A stretch of DNA of 64,000 nucleotides from Armillaria gallica (taxonomy: Eukaryota; Basidiomycota; Agaricomycetes; Agaricales; Physalacriaceae): contig JBANDB010000004.1 of NCBI GenBank assembly GCA_037576215.1, positions 372,001-436,000 of the forward strand, in the 5' to 3' direction. Shown here piece after piece: positions 23,699-35,094 of this stretch (position 1 is the stretch's first letter; each line of letters begins with the position of its first letter). A model generated the notes under the pieces. It did not search any database, was not told where the DNA came from, and saw only the letters and a list, made by a program, of their open reading frames with translations. The translations under genes and the position numbers were made by a program.

Positions 23699-24025
23699 CT
23701 AAATATATATCCCCTCAGGCTTTCTCCCCCCAATGTCAATCATTCTAGCTGGTACCACAATCTCTGTTGTCCCATTCAGCAGAATCCCATCCTCAGTTAA
23801 CATATACACTAGTCTCACAATTGCCAGTGTGTATATCACAGTATACTCCTCATAGCATGGTGTCTGAACTGAGGTGGCTCCAGAGAGGATTATTGGGTTT
23901 CCTATAGCTATAAGCACATTCAGAGGAAAGAAAGGAGGGAGGATAGGAGATACTCTAATCTTGTTAATAATATTTGAGATGTAATACCACACATCTTGGT
24001 CAATTATAAATGTCACAGCAACCAT
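23699..24025 (-). pseudogene. ORF relic, better-preserved paralogue of 19785-20031
   Basis: A 108-codon minus-strand frame reading TFIIDQDVWYYISNIINKIR, then ILPPFFPLNVLIAIGNP and TPCYEEYTVIYTLAIVRLVY, then NGTTEIVVPARMIDIGGRKP. It is colinear with the relic at 19785-20031, which preserves the middle and C-terminal parts. The sequence looks like real protein (conserved between two diverged copies), but I cannot name a family. It has no obvious signal peptide or catalytic motif. Confidence 0.5.
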
Positions 24026-24420
24026 GCAGCATAAAGGGTCACCACATAATTACAGTGGCACTTGTTGATGACTCTCTGTAGGACATTAGACTCCCAGTGT
24101 TGAAGAAATTAGTGTGGTAGCCATACCCTATAGGATCACTATTTGAAAACCTTCTCACATCATCAGATCCAGGAAAACAAGAATGATGAAGATGAGGTCC
24201 TCATATAATAGGCTGCCAGAGTGTCATAGTATCTCCTTGCTAGTCTTGGAAGCCCTACATAACCTAGTACATCTGTGAATGTTTTATGAGAAACAGATTT
24301 GATAAACAAGGAAGGCCTATATATCTCCATGAATTTCTGATGAATCATCACTGGTTAGTTCAGATCATTATATGTCCTATTATCAGGTTCTGTTGATAAA
24401 AATGCAACATAAGATTTACA

Positions 24421-24560
24421 AGCCTATACCCCATGTCTTCATCATGATTGCCAGACCCTTGTATCTTAGATCCTACAACCTGACTGCAACATGAGGCTTT
24501 GGCTTGTTGGGGCCCGCCCCAAACTCAGCTTTTTACTAAAATATATTGTTGAATTTCTTA
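24421..24560 (+). repeat. Direct repeat, unit 1 (partner at 26059-26195)
   Basis: About 140 bp of clear similarity with 26059-26195, same orientation, 1.64 kb apart. Both contain GATTGCCAGACCCTTGTATC or its variant, followed by GGTCCTGG/GATCCTAC and ATATGTTGTTGAAT or ATATATTGTTGAAT. Non-coding, origin unknown. Confidence 0.55.
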
Positions 24561-25499
24561 TGAACTTGAATCTCAGTTATTTGTTTGAAATTAAATGTGC
24601 ATTATAAGTGCCATAAAGCTACCTTTCTTTGATAGGTCATAGAATAGACAGGCTGCCTCAGTGGGAAGTTAGAGACTTCCTTGGTTTTGATAATCATTGT
24701 TAATAAGTAGCTGGACTGAGAAAGAGAGAGGAAGAGATATTTACTCTGGTTTTTATGTTTCTGACTTGGACATCCTATATGATATAAGCAGTGCTTCCAC
24801 AGCTATCTTTTGAAGTCTGATAATATCTGTAAGACTTAGATTTAGTGTTGACAACAGTATGGCTATCTTCAGACCTTCATATAGTCATATATCATATGGT
24901 AGCAGTGTATACAGCACAGTGCAAAGCTCTTACATGTAGAATATGCACTATATCTGTATCATGCTTGCTATGTATGGTAGATATGGATACAGATTCATAC
25001 TGTGAGTATTTTTCATGACCCAAAGTATGGCCTTATTCATACTGTAAAAGTATGATTGTCAAAGGAATGGTAAGGGACTATTCAATGTCATTGAGGTCAA
25101 TAAATATAATCTCAATGAAGTAAATTGCACTTATATTTTGATGCCAGATATTTGCTATCATCATGAAACTATCTGTATATGGACAATGATATGGACACAA
25201 TACAGATTTGGCATCAGCCATACCATACTATGTGTAAAATTTTTCATATGGTCTATGGTTGTATTGCTACAGTTGTATTCATAATAGTATAGTGCACACC
25301 TGTACTTACATGGAGGAACACTTGCATTGCACAATAAATTTACATATATCTGTGTTACCTATACTTGCATGATCTCCTGGTCCCTGATTCTATCTGCTAA
25401 CTTGACATTTAAGACTCATTGTTCTTGCATTGTCACATTAACTTGTTGATTGATGGTCCAAATTGCTTAATACTTACTTTGTAGCTATAGTCTATAGTG

Positions 25500-25990
25500 G
25501 TGTGCTATGGAGAGAGTAGAAGGTGGTAGCAGCATGGCAAAATAGACACTCATTGTTGAGTCACTGACCATGCCAATGATATGTGTATGCAGAGAGTAAT
25601 AAAATTCTGCTCAATGATACTCTGTAGCTACAGCATTAGATACAGTGGTGTAAGTTGAAGCTCAGCAGTGAGAAATTACTACTATCAATGTGCTGCAGGG
25701 AGGATAGATGCTTGGTAGGAGCAGTGAAATTGAAACTTGTTGCACAATGAGTCTCAATGACATCCCAATGATGTGCTGCACTGCAGGGAGTAAAGAAACA
25801 GCAGTTTTGTAAACATATTTACTGACCTTCTTATATACATATAGGTAGTCAAAGTTGGGCTTTGATGTCTTCAAATTGTAAGATATGACTGATGCAGCAG
25901 CCAAATTGAAACTCATCACCATGTGCTGCTGTGGAGAGGCAGCAGTGACAGCAATGCAACAGAATTGAAACTCAGTCAAAGTAGGCCAGA
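25500..25990. repeat. Diverged minisatellite-like units
   Basis: A unit of roughly 110-130 bp recurs about four times, recognisable by 'TTGAAGCTCAG/TTGAAACTCA', 'CCAATGATGTGCTG' and 'GGTAG(G)AGCAG...AAATTGAAACT'. Further diverged copies appear near 26790-26880 and 42130-42240. Minus-strand translations of 25923-26015 and 42150-42238 are alike (FLVIAILWPTLTEFQFC against YLAIAIAQPLPAEFELC). Its origin is unknown. Confidence 0.4.
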
Positions 25991-27458
25991 GTATAGCAAT
26001 GACCAGAAAATTCAAAGTCAGCTTATTATATCAGCATCAATGCTATCTCTTTTAATACAAGCCTATGCCCTGTGTCTTTGTCACAATTGCCAGACCCTTG
26101 TATCTTGGGTCCTGGCAATCTAACTGTGACACAGGACTTCAGCTTGTTGAGGCCCACCTGAAACTCAGCTTATTACTATGATATGTTGTTGAATCTCTGT
26201 TATTTGTTTGGAGCCACTACAATGGAGCAAAATGGTTTTTATGAATGCCATAAAGCTTTGTTCTATTACTTTTATAACCCATGTAATGAATGAGTAGGGA
26301 CTCTCATAATTTAAGTGATCATTGTTAATAGCTGTCACAACTGGCAGGAGAGAGGAAGAGCTATACTGTTTGATTTCTACTATAGCATCATGGGGTGTTT
26401 TATATTATGCTTTATGGGCAAATTATCATAGCTTCATTCACTGAAATATGATGAAAAACTACCAAATGTAGTGTCTCTAGTGCCAGCTGGCTACTAAAAA
26501 TTCCCAAATTGAGCTGATACTACCTCTCAGAAGGGCTTGTTATGCATTACAAATTACTGGGAGCTTCACTTCACAGGTCCCATTATGTATTATGTGAATT
26601 AACAGTCAAAATTAAACAGCATATTCTGGTTTTTATGTCTCTGACTTGGATATCTGATATGGTGGGCTGCCATGGTCATCATTTAAACTCTGATAATTTT
26701 TATAAAACTTACATCTATTGACATTCATTGCTCATTGCTTGATACTTGTGTTGTTGCTATAGTGTAGATAAGTAGTCTCAGTTGAAGCTCAGTTAAGAGC
26801 CAGTCACACCAATGATGTGCTGTAGAGAGAGTAGAGACTTGGTAGAGGCAGCAAAATTGAAACTTACCTGGTTTGCATCATGGTATAGCAATGGCTGTTT
26901 ATAACATGGTAACTGGGTAAGCATGTCATAGCTGAATTATTAAAGTCAAAACCCTTTAGATCACCTCATATACTGTCATCCCATCTTGCTTGTCATTCCA
27001 ACAATCCCCTTCTTTGAACATTATAACTATTGATTCATTTCCATATTTTAATCATTACTTATGTATAGAGATGTGCATCATACTGTTACAGATATGATAC
27101 ACCTGCCTGGTGTACACCTCTGAAAATCACATATAAAGTTTACTATAAAGTAAATTAAGCAAGCTATCCAACTATAACAAGTAAGAGACAAGCAGTAAGT
27201 ACCACTAGTAATAGGAAGGTTTCACCAGAAACCATAAGCAAGGAGATTCAAAACCAAGAAAGAAGAATGGGTATTCTACCTGGTAGCCCAAAGGTCCAGG
27301 CTGCCTAGTCCACCTGGTGAAGCTAGATTCAGCTTCCTAGAAAACACCAGTATGTGATCTCCAGATTTCACAAGTAATCAATCAACCTGGTAGCCACAGA
27401 TGAGACAATATCTGTCAGGTAAAGAGTTTATCCTCACCAGGCTGGGTCAGCAAGCATA

Positions 27459-29160
27459 TTAGTCAGTAGTAAAAGGATTGGCAATAGTGTCTGTACTCCA
27501 ATAGACTGTCTCTTGTCCTGGAAACATATCCAGAACCTGTTGATTGATTTTATCAATATTGTCATTGCGGCCAGAGAGAATTGTTCGTTCTAAAAAGAAG
27601 CGGTCTTGAAAGTGGCCAGCTTGAATGTTTGGATAAATATATTGAATGAGTTCAGAGAGTGAATTGTTGGCCAGACACATAGAAGGAGGAAGAGTGATAG
27701 TACAATCATCAGTAAGTTCTTCAATTGCACCAACAGTAAGTAGCCAACAAGCAAACTCTACATTTTCAGGAGTCTGATCCAGGTGCATGTTTTTCTTTAA
27801 ATGAATGACTTCAATGTGAGGCCATAAAGGTGAATGGCAAAATGAAGCTGCAACAATCTGCTCCCATGATCCTCATGAAGCAGCTGGCAATGTCTGACAA
27901 AAGTCTCTTAAAATAAATAATCAGAAACGACAATCTATAGTGACTTAGAATAAACACACATACCATCAAAAAGTACAGTTTTTCCACCAAAAGAAGCATT
28001 CTTATTGCAGATATCATGAAGAGTACGATCAACAGTCTCAATATTGTGCCTGTTCTGCATAGGAACCTCATCCCAAATGATGAGAGAAATTCAACAAAGA
28101 AGTTCAGCCAGATGAGTCCCTCTGTGAATGTTTTATGTTGTATCATCATATGAGAGAATTGGAATTTTGAAGGTGGTGTAGCTTGTATGCCCTCCAACTA
28201 AGAGAATTGCTAATATACCAGAGGAGGCACAGGTCAATATAATCTATCCTTGGGCATGAACAGCAGCTGCAATAGTATTCCATACAAAAGTCTTTCCACC
28301 ACCTCCAGCACTATGTAGAAATACTAATTTCCCTCATTCATTCATAGCAGAGTCAAACACAGTATTATAAGCAGTCTTTTGCTCTTCATTGAATGTTTGA
28401 AGATTGTTAGCAACTAATTGCTGCAGAGATAGGATATTATAGGCCAGCTGTGCTGTCAGAAGAGGATTATCTTCATAAGCAGCCCAGTCCATGATAGAGG
28501 CTGGCATCTGGGTCCACTCAGAGAGACAATGACCATGAGATTGAAGAAGCTTATTGATAAGATGGAGACCAAAATCATAGAGCTGAGCATCTGTTGGATT
28601 TGAAACATTACTTGGCAGAGCTTATGTGCTAAATCATCACAAATGTTCTCCTTGAACTCCTCCCACAGCTCATCTGGCTTTGCTGGCTGGCAGAAGAGAA
28701 GAAGGGTCACAAATAGTGATCGCAACTGTGCTCCTGACTGCATAATAGCTGCCTCCTGTAAGCATTGTCTCCATTTATTATCATTTTCCAGCAATCCTAT
28801 AGCAATGCATGCTTCTTTAGAAGTAGCATACTCCACATTGTTGACAGTGCGTAAGTGTTGGAAGAATTGAGCACCGGTAACAGCAGTTAAAAGAAGCTGC
28901 AGATAGAACTGCTCACTAGATGATGGAGTAGCCTGATACATTCAGCCAATGGTAACACCAATAGTTGTGTATCTTTGACGTGGATTCCAGCATTTTTTGC
29001 TCCCATTCCAGGTATAGTGGGCAGGAATGTCTTGATACAGATACTGATATGCACTGGGATCTCTTTTGTTGGGATCAAACCATTGTAACAGAGTAGTTGT
29101 ATTTGCCTCTGCAGCTGCTAACACCTCTTCTAGACTGTCATTTTCATCATATATAATAAG
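27459..29160 (-). pseudogene. Helitron Pif1-like helicase part, decayed and C-terminally truncated
   Basis: Walker A reads SAGGGGKTFVWNT (codons at 28289-28312 cover SAGGGGKT) inside VFLHSAGGGGKTF, followed by ASSGILAILLVGG and FKIPI. Further down come NMRLDQTPEN-type text (HLDQTPENVEFACWLL), ITLPPSMCLANNSLSELIQY, FFLERTILSGRNDNIDKINQ and FPGQETVYWSTDTI, all standard Pif1/Helitron helicase landmarks. The frame ends at 27459 after NPFTTD, before the conserved block that normally reads YPVEFLNSL. The ORFs at 27459-27788, 27811-28197, 28456-28941 and 28942-29124 are in different frames, so indels have accumulated. Confidence 0.8.
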
Positions 29161-30391
29161 CTGTTCATCAGGGAGATGGACCTAAAGATGGACAACATTT
29201 AGCTCCTTCTGATGCAGCTAAAATGAAAACATTCTCCAGCATGATTCAATAGCAGAGATGTAGCATGCATCCAGAAACTCCTTAATCTCATCATGATCCT
29301 GAACCTCTAATGTAGTCCTGTCATGGCCCTTGTAGATGTATTTATGGATATATTTGATGGCCTTGACAGAAACACAAACCTCCACATTGATATGACAGTT
29401 ATATTTTTCACTGAGATAAGGATTGTATGGGACAATATCACGGTTGGTATAGACAATACAGGTTTCACCATGCATTTTAACATACTTATGACCATTGTTA
29501 GGATGTGCCAAATTGAGATATCTATCAGTGGTGAATTCAGTGTGCTCATTGAAGTCTTTTGGAAAATTCTTTGGACAGCAACTATCAAGCTTCTTGCAGC
29601 AATCATCACATGGACCATGGACTATGCATCTGGTGACAATCTCATAAAAAATTGGTTGAGCAATAGGATCAGAAATCTGAGCACACTGAATCAGCATCAG
29701 CAGGTGTACAAATCTTGTCTTCAGGATCCAGAAAAATCAAAAGATGCATATGAGGGAGTCCACACTTCTGATTTTAATAGTATGCACCATAGCCCTGACT
29801 TTTCCAAATATTCCACCCTTCTTGATTTCGTCCAATAAGGCCTCCTTCTTCAACTGGAAGACCCTGGCCATAATATCTGGTCAATCCTCCACCTTCTGAT
29901 CTAATTTATCTGTATGCTTTAGAGCCTCTACAATTTCTGGCCACTGTGGGTTTGCTGTCATTGTAAAAAAGATATCTGGCTTCTGTAAGGCTCTACAGAT
30001 TGCCATAGAGTCTTGGTACAGCTAGTACATTGCACATGAACTTCCAGTATGTGATGATAGTAAGACAATATGCTGGCCAGAGTTTTCCAATCCATCTACA
30101 TTGGTCGTTGCATCAACCAATCCTTTATACAGATCTGCACGAATAGTTTTCTGATTATTCTGAACCCAGTTGAGATTATTTTGTTCAATTGATGCCCATG
30201 CATCTACAATATACTGCTGGTAGAGCTGTCCTCCTCTATATAATGGTGCATTTGGTTCAAATATTGGATGATCATGTAGACAGTAGGCATAATACATATG
30301 TTGAGTAACCCTTTTATATTCTCTACATTCACTTATTTCAGTCTCTTCCAAGAGCATATATATATTCCAACCAAATTCTCCATGTGGAAAA
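29161..30391 (-). pseudogene. Helitron Rep (HUH endonuclease) part
   Basis: The HUH motif reads HMHLLIF (about 29733-29753, within GLPHMHLLIFLDPED) and the tyrosine motif reads KYIHKYIYKGHDR (about 29320-29358), with two Tyr as in Helitron Y2 nucleases. Between them lie the Cys-rich CIVHGPCDDCCKK block and LAHPNNGHKYVKMHGETCIV. Upstream, QCFPHGEFGWN to AWASIEQNNLNWVQNNQ is the region preceding the nuclease. A frame change near 29700 and others show decay, although catalytic residues remain visible. The 5' side ends at the MITE (30392), whose removal joins YILLF to PHGEFGWN. Confidence 0.82.
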
Positions 30392-30657
30392 CACTGCATG
30401 ATGGCTTTGATATGTGAGGCTGAAATATTGAAATCAAAAGATATTTATTTTTAGCCAGTTTTTAGCCTAAAATATCAAAGAAATATGCACAATATCTTTT
30501 CTATATTTGTGATTTTATCCAGTTTTGAGGTGATTTTTACAAATACAGAAAAGATATTAAGCATATTTCTTTGATATTTTAAGTTAAAAACTAGCTAAAA
30601 ATAAATATCTTTCAATTTCAATATTTCAGCCTCATATATCAAAGCTATCATGCAGTG
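30392..30657. mobile_element. MITE, CACTG family, copy B, inside the Helitron gene
   Basis: 266 bp from CACTGCATGATGGCTTTGAT to the inverted TCATGCAGTG, flanked by AAA duplications (30389-30391 and 30658-30660). The termini extend as inverted repeats through GAGGCTGAAATATTGAAAT. Excising the element and one AAA restores the Helitron frame. It is nearly the same length as copies A, C and D. Confidence 0.93.
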
Positions 30658-30911
30658 AAAAGAAGAATATAATGAAGAGATTGATAATTTGGATGAAGTT
30701 GGCTAATGCACATGAGAGAATGGTCATGCATACGTAAAACAATATCTCGATCATTTTGAACAGGCTCAGATCCATTTCCAGGAATAATAGCAGCTAACTC
30801 ATCTACCATTGGAAAATTATATCATTGCCCATCAGTTCCATCACCCATATGCAATTGTACTTCAATATTTGGATACTCTTCATGGGGCTTTTCTTTCATA
30901 ATGAGATATGC
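30658..30911 (-). pseudogene. Helitron gene, middle piece
   Basis: Minus-strand translation gives HAYLIMKEKPHEEYPNIEV, QLHMGDGTD, DIVLRMHDHSLMCISQLHPN and YQSLHYILLF. It links the N-terminal block (40739 onward) to the Rep region. One end touches the MITE and the other the LTR retrotransposon; both junctions are in frame after excision. Confidence 0.8.
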
Positions 30912-30916
30912 ATGTC
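30912..30916. repeat. Target site duplication ATGTC, left
   Basis: ATGTC directly precedes the 5' LTR and is repeated at 40734-40738 after the 3' LTR. Five bases is usual for Ty3/gypsy integrase. Confidence 0.93.
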
Positions 30917-31339
30917 TGTTACAATTTATTCATTTTTTGCCTTATCTTATCTTATCATGGGAAACCAGACCGACTGGGCCGCTGACCATAAAGGTGACAA
31001 GGGCTACAAGGCGACGTTCCCATGTTATCGCTTCGTTGTCGCACCATATCGCTTTGCTATTGTGTGCCCATGCGTTCTCGCTCCAGTGTCGCATGTTCAT
31101 GAACTTTATCTTTCTTACATGGTCTATTATTAGAACCCTCACTTCGAATACTTAAGTAGTAGTTCTCACTGTATGTACCCCAGCTTCGAGCTAACTTTAA
31201 TCTATACCGAAACTATCGCTTAATTCATCACGGACAGCTAAGGACTTAGCCTTAACGCCTATTGTTTAAGGGACTCATCGGTGACTGCCCGAATGCGAGA
31301 CAGCCATTGTTTACCCTTGATAGGAGTTCGGGTTTAATA
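30917..31339 (+). repeat. 5' LTR, 423 bp
   Basis: It begins TGTTACAATTTATTC and ends GGAGTTCGGGTTTAATA. The 3' end is therefore TA rather than the usual CA, a small oddity shared by both LTRs. The sequence following (ATTAGCTTGAAGCTC) should include the primer-binding site, but I cannot match it to a tRNA with confidence. Confidence 0.92.
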
Positions 31340-31383
31340 ATTAGCTTGAAGCTCACCATCTGCTCCTTAACCGGAGCCTACAG

Positions 31384-33415
31384 ATGTCTGCAACCCTCGA
31401 GATCTTACTATCCGCAGTCTACCTCGGGGTTGGACTAGCGTTTTTCGCAGCTACACTTATATTGGCCATCATACACTACCAAAGGACAACTCACCATAGG
31501 CGCAACAGAAGAATTCAGTATCCTCCACCACCGTTAAACTATGTCCTCCCACAGCAGCCACCACTGGCGCACTTCTACCCACCCTTACTGTCACGAGCCC
31601 CAGCCGTCAACGAGCACTCTAGCCTCGACGGGAGAGACGAAGAAGACGTTCCTAGGGAGGTGGAAGTCGGCGTTCAGGAAGGAAGCGATGGAGGTTCTGC
31701 TAGAGCAAGACTCCCCTTTATCGAGCTTTCTACCAACCCACCCTCTCCTCACCAGTCCGCCAGTGCTACCCCCCATCCAGCAGTATGAGACATTCCCACT
31801 GCCGCAGACCTGGCAAGGTACCTCGTCCGACTTGGCTTGGGGCGACCAGGCCCGAGCGCGTCCCCAAACGCCGAGCAACCTACCAGCAGTTGTCCTGGGG
31901 GTAGCAGAGTACCAGCAGCCGCCCCCGACCCCTACAAGATTCGCGTCAGTTCCACTTCCGAGCTCGACCTCGTCTGGGACAACCTCAACCTCCCCACTAC
32001 AGCCTTCTTCCCCTACCACCCAAATCCCTATGCCGTCCCTCACTATTGGGATACCCCAGTACAGATCACAACACGACCTCCAACCCCCCCAGTCCCCGAC
32101 AGACAGTCTTCAACGCCTGAGTTCTCCCCACGAGGAGATCCAGAGACCTCAAACAGGCTCGCCATCCCAAGGCGAAGAAGGGAGCCGCCAAGGTCGGCAG
32201 CCGACATTGCACAGGAGCTCAACCAACGTTACCAGGTCGATGAGCAGGGACTCAACTGGTCCGATCGTGAAAGGGTGAGAACAGAGGCAGAGCAGATTGC
32301 AGAGTTCAGAAGAATCAACGAGGAGGCAGGAAGGTTCGAGGCGAGCGACTTCCCTGGCATCGACGACAGGGGAGAAACCGTATACCACACCGCCAGCAGC
32401 TCCAGGACGGAGGTCGTCCCTGCCGCAGAGCACGTCAACGGCGTCGTTGGCAGAAGAGGTCCTTCCCCAAGCCCCGTCCCAACCCCTGAGGTCCCGAACA
32501 CTCCCCCAGCCGACCACCCCGATAACCATCGCCCGGGTGCTGTACCTCCTGTCGACAGGCAAACTGGTTCGGGTCCCCACCGTCCTCCTCGCCACATCCC
32601 TAGAGGAGCTCTTTGAGCACTTTAGGCAAGAATTACTGGCAGATCAAGATTGGGCCCTGACGCCGGCTGGGAGAGATTACGCACATTACGGATATAGCTA
32701 TATATTAAAGGAAGAAGCCGCTCATTTTGCCTGTGTTGCCTACAACATGATTCATCAAGATCGCCAGGCCAAAGTGCCGGCCAGGTACCAACACCCCGAG
32801 ATCATTTTACCACTGATAACGTATACACCGGAACCTATGGATGACGCACCACCCGTACCACCACCGTGGGTTGCCGTGCCTGAATATCCAAGGTGGCAAC
32901 TGGGCTACGCCGCCATGGCACCAAGCTACGCCTACCCCCAAGGATACGGACCGCCAGGCACCCAAGGGCAGCCTAGGCTCTTCGCCGCCGCAAATGCTGA
33001 TGACGGCGCAGGATCCTCCAATGCGCCCCAACCGCCTAGTAAACCACAGCCGCCTCCCGGGCCACCGGTGGTACCACCTGCTGCTCCTCGGAGATGGGCT
33101 CCCCCGCGATACCCACCACCGCCTGGCCCTCCAGACCCGCCAGCGCCATGGGTCCTCACTGCAGACAATCCAGGGCCGTGGGCGACGCTGAAGCCCAACA
33201 TGGTCAAAGAGCCAGAGAACTTCAACGGTGATTCCAACGACATCGCATGCTTCTTTTCCCAATGCGACATGTACTTCTCAGTCTTCCTGGTGCACTTCTA
33301 CTACCACCCTCACAAGATTATCTTCTGCGCCTCGTGATTCGGCAAAAGTGCCCAAACATGGTGGGAATTGTGCGCACGAGAACTAGGGAGAGACGACCAG
33401 GGGTTCCAGCTGTAT
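31384..33415 (+). pseudogene. gag: Retrotransposon gag, N-terminal and capsid part
   Basis: The ATG at 31384 opens with a hydrophobic helix (LLSAVYLGVGLAFFAATLIL, residues about 7-28) followed by a basic patch (HHRRNRR), so the precursor has a membrane-anchor-like N-terminus. A long Pro/Ser-rich disordered region follows. A TGA at 31786-31788 replaces a likely Arg ('HPAV*DIPTAADLARYL'). Between about 32300 and 32616 two frames overlap and coding passes to frame 2 (VLYLLSTGKLVRVPTVLLAT, SLEELFEHFRQEL), then a Pro-rich linker and the capsid start VKEPENFNGDSNDIACFFSQ with KIIFCAS. A TGA at 33335-33337 again fits CGA (CAS*FGKSAQTWWELCARELG). The frame runs into a solo-LTR-like insertion after GFQLY. 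Confidence 0.8.
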
Positions 33416-33419
33416 CTGG

Positions 33420-35094
33420 TGACACGCTCTATGAGCATTCACATGTGTAAAATTGCGAATTGTACAAATGAGTACAGGCAATAATGCCCAGACACTAAGG
33501 CAATGATGAAAGCAACAGAGCACAGTGTTTATAATGCCAGTAATGGTATTACCAGAGTAAAGCTGGGTGGAGTGCATGGCTTAACCTGAGAATGGTACTA
33601 GAAAGGCCGTATTAGGTATGAAGTCCCAGTGCTTGACACTGAGTGCTCTGACAAGGCAAAGCATACGTGCACTAAGAATAGCATGGGACACGCTTGCGGG
33701 GTAATTAAGACTTCACGTAGCAGTGATCTATGATGCACAAGGCATGGCAGGCCCGGAGCTTAGAGTTCTAGACCTTGAGATGTCAGAACTCAAGTAAATC
33801 CGAAGTTCGGGGCTTCAGCCGAAATGCGCGAGGCCTAGACAAGAAGCACGTTGCCCTCACTACAATGGAATTCCCTGTGAAAATACTAGGAAGCGAAATA
33901 AGAAGTTGCGGGGTAGGCTATAACTCCGGGGATATGGCAACTGATGTCAACCCGCATGTCATAGCCTTGGTAACCGATGCCGCGACACTCAGAGACAGGA
34001 CCTGGCCCCAGGCCAGACTCCTGAGTCAGCGCCAAGCTATGGTGTGATAATTGCAACATGCGTGGGACGCAGGCAAAAGTACCCCGCAGCTTAAATAATA
34101 CTATATTTGGTGGTACAAATTTATAGGACGTAAAATAGATAAATAGCGCAGTGTACTTGTAGTGTACAAGTTTCGGACCCCCGTTGTAGTCGCGCACAAG
34201 CCCTCAGCTTGATGCCCTAGCAGCAGGACTAGTTTGTAACTTCGAGCGAGAGAATAGACCGAGAGTTGATATCATACCGAGTGAATTGAGTTGCGCGCAA
34301 GGCATAGAAAGCTTAGCGGGGGACTTGTTTAGCAGGGGACTTGCTTAGCGGGGGACCTGTGTACGGTGTGAATTAATTGGTTGGGTGACTTGCACTCTAA
34401 CCTGAGAAGAGGAGTATAGTGTCATTGAGGACATGCTCTTGTGCTTTGAGGGTTTTCGTGTGACGCGAGGCACTACAGGCAGCAGAGGTTCAAACCCTTT
34501 GGCTTGATTAGTGCTCGCTTGAGGGTATATATTTCCCAAGTGGCATAGGTTCAAACCCTGTGACTTGCGGACAGGGTTTTATAAGTGTATTGTGTCTCTG
34601 GATCGCATAGGTTAGAACCCTGTGGATCTACGATCGGTTTGGAAGCTTGGGCGCATAGGTTTGAATCCTGTGGCTCTAGTGGAAGGTTTTGTGAAGGGTT
34701 TCTGCTTGGAGTGCAAAGCTTCGAGTCGTGTGTTGTGTGTTTCTAGTCATTTGAGGACGCTTTGTGTGTCGCGCTAGACTTAGTGAGGGTGTTGCGCGCG
34801 TCTCCAGATGTTGTGTGTATTGTGTCTACACCTTGCCTTGAGGCCCCACGACAACTGTCGCGCCTCTTGTATTAAAAGCCCTTTGGACTTAGAGAAATCT
34901 AGATACGTGACACGTGCTATTGCTATACGTGTGTATCCTATATTCTGAGAGTTTGCTTGCCTTGTTTCTATCTGCTTCTATCGCATCAGAATCCCCCACG
35001 AACTTGAGGATTTGTGTGTGTAGTGTTGGGTGTGGGTGTGATCAGTGTCTTCAACACTGTTGCATTTCTAGCTTGCGTGCACAGAGTCTCTTCA
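33420..35094 (+). repeat. Solo-LTR-like insertion in gag, young copy
   Basis: This 1675-bp block starts TGACACGCTC and ends CTCTTCA. The left flank is CTGG (33416-33419) and the right flank CCGG (35095-35098), a 4-bp duplication with one C-to-T at CpG. Removing the block and one duplication restores gag: GFQLY joins to PAYEQFVEEVRRRFW. It is the same family as 1523-3102 (opposite orientation there), which confirms both ends. No coding capacity is evident. It contains four to five copies of a 'GGTTCAAACCCTGTGGC' type motif at about 34480-34680, spaced 50-60 bp apart. CpG is well preserved, so this copy is young. Confidence 0.85.

Larger units (their letters stand above)
22337..27440. other. 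Long AT-rich stretch, repeats and relics only
   Basis: No intact gene. The stretch holds the ORF relic at 23699-24025, a direct repeat pair (24421-24560 and 26059-26195, both containing TTGCCAGACCCTTGTATCTT, then GGCTT/ACTT with CAGCTTGTTG-like text and AAACTCAGCTT), a TATG-rich segment at 24840-25320, and diverged minisatellite-like units at 25500-25990. The block TCTGGTTTTTATGTTTCTGA at 24748 recurs at 26631 with few changes. The repeated words in the same order suggest an old duplication of about 1.7-1.9 kb. Confidence 0.45.

Noticed and set aside
27100..27458. 3' terminus of the Helitron (CTRR with hairpin)
   Set aside because: A CTAGT occurs near 27.2 kb on the minus strand, but I see no convincing stem-loop just upstream of it, and the helicase is already truncated. 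The end cannot be claimed.
31541..32278. 245-codon frame overlapping gag
   Set aside because: It is a shadow frame of the Pro/Ser-rich gag region; the real gag passes from frame 1 to frame 2 and matches known gag motifs.
34480..34680. CRISPR-like array (regular GGTTCAAACCC words)
   Set aside because: The words vary, spacers differ in length and also recur in the other copy of the repeat, and the genome is eukaryotic.
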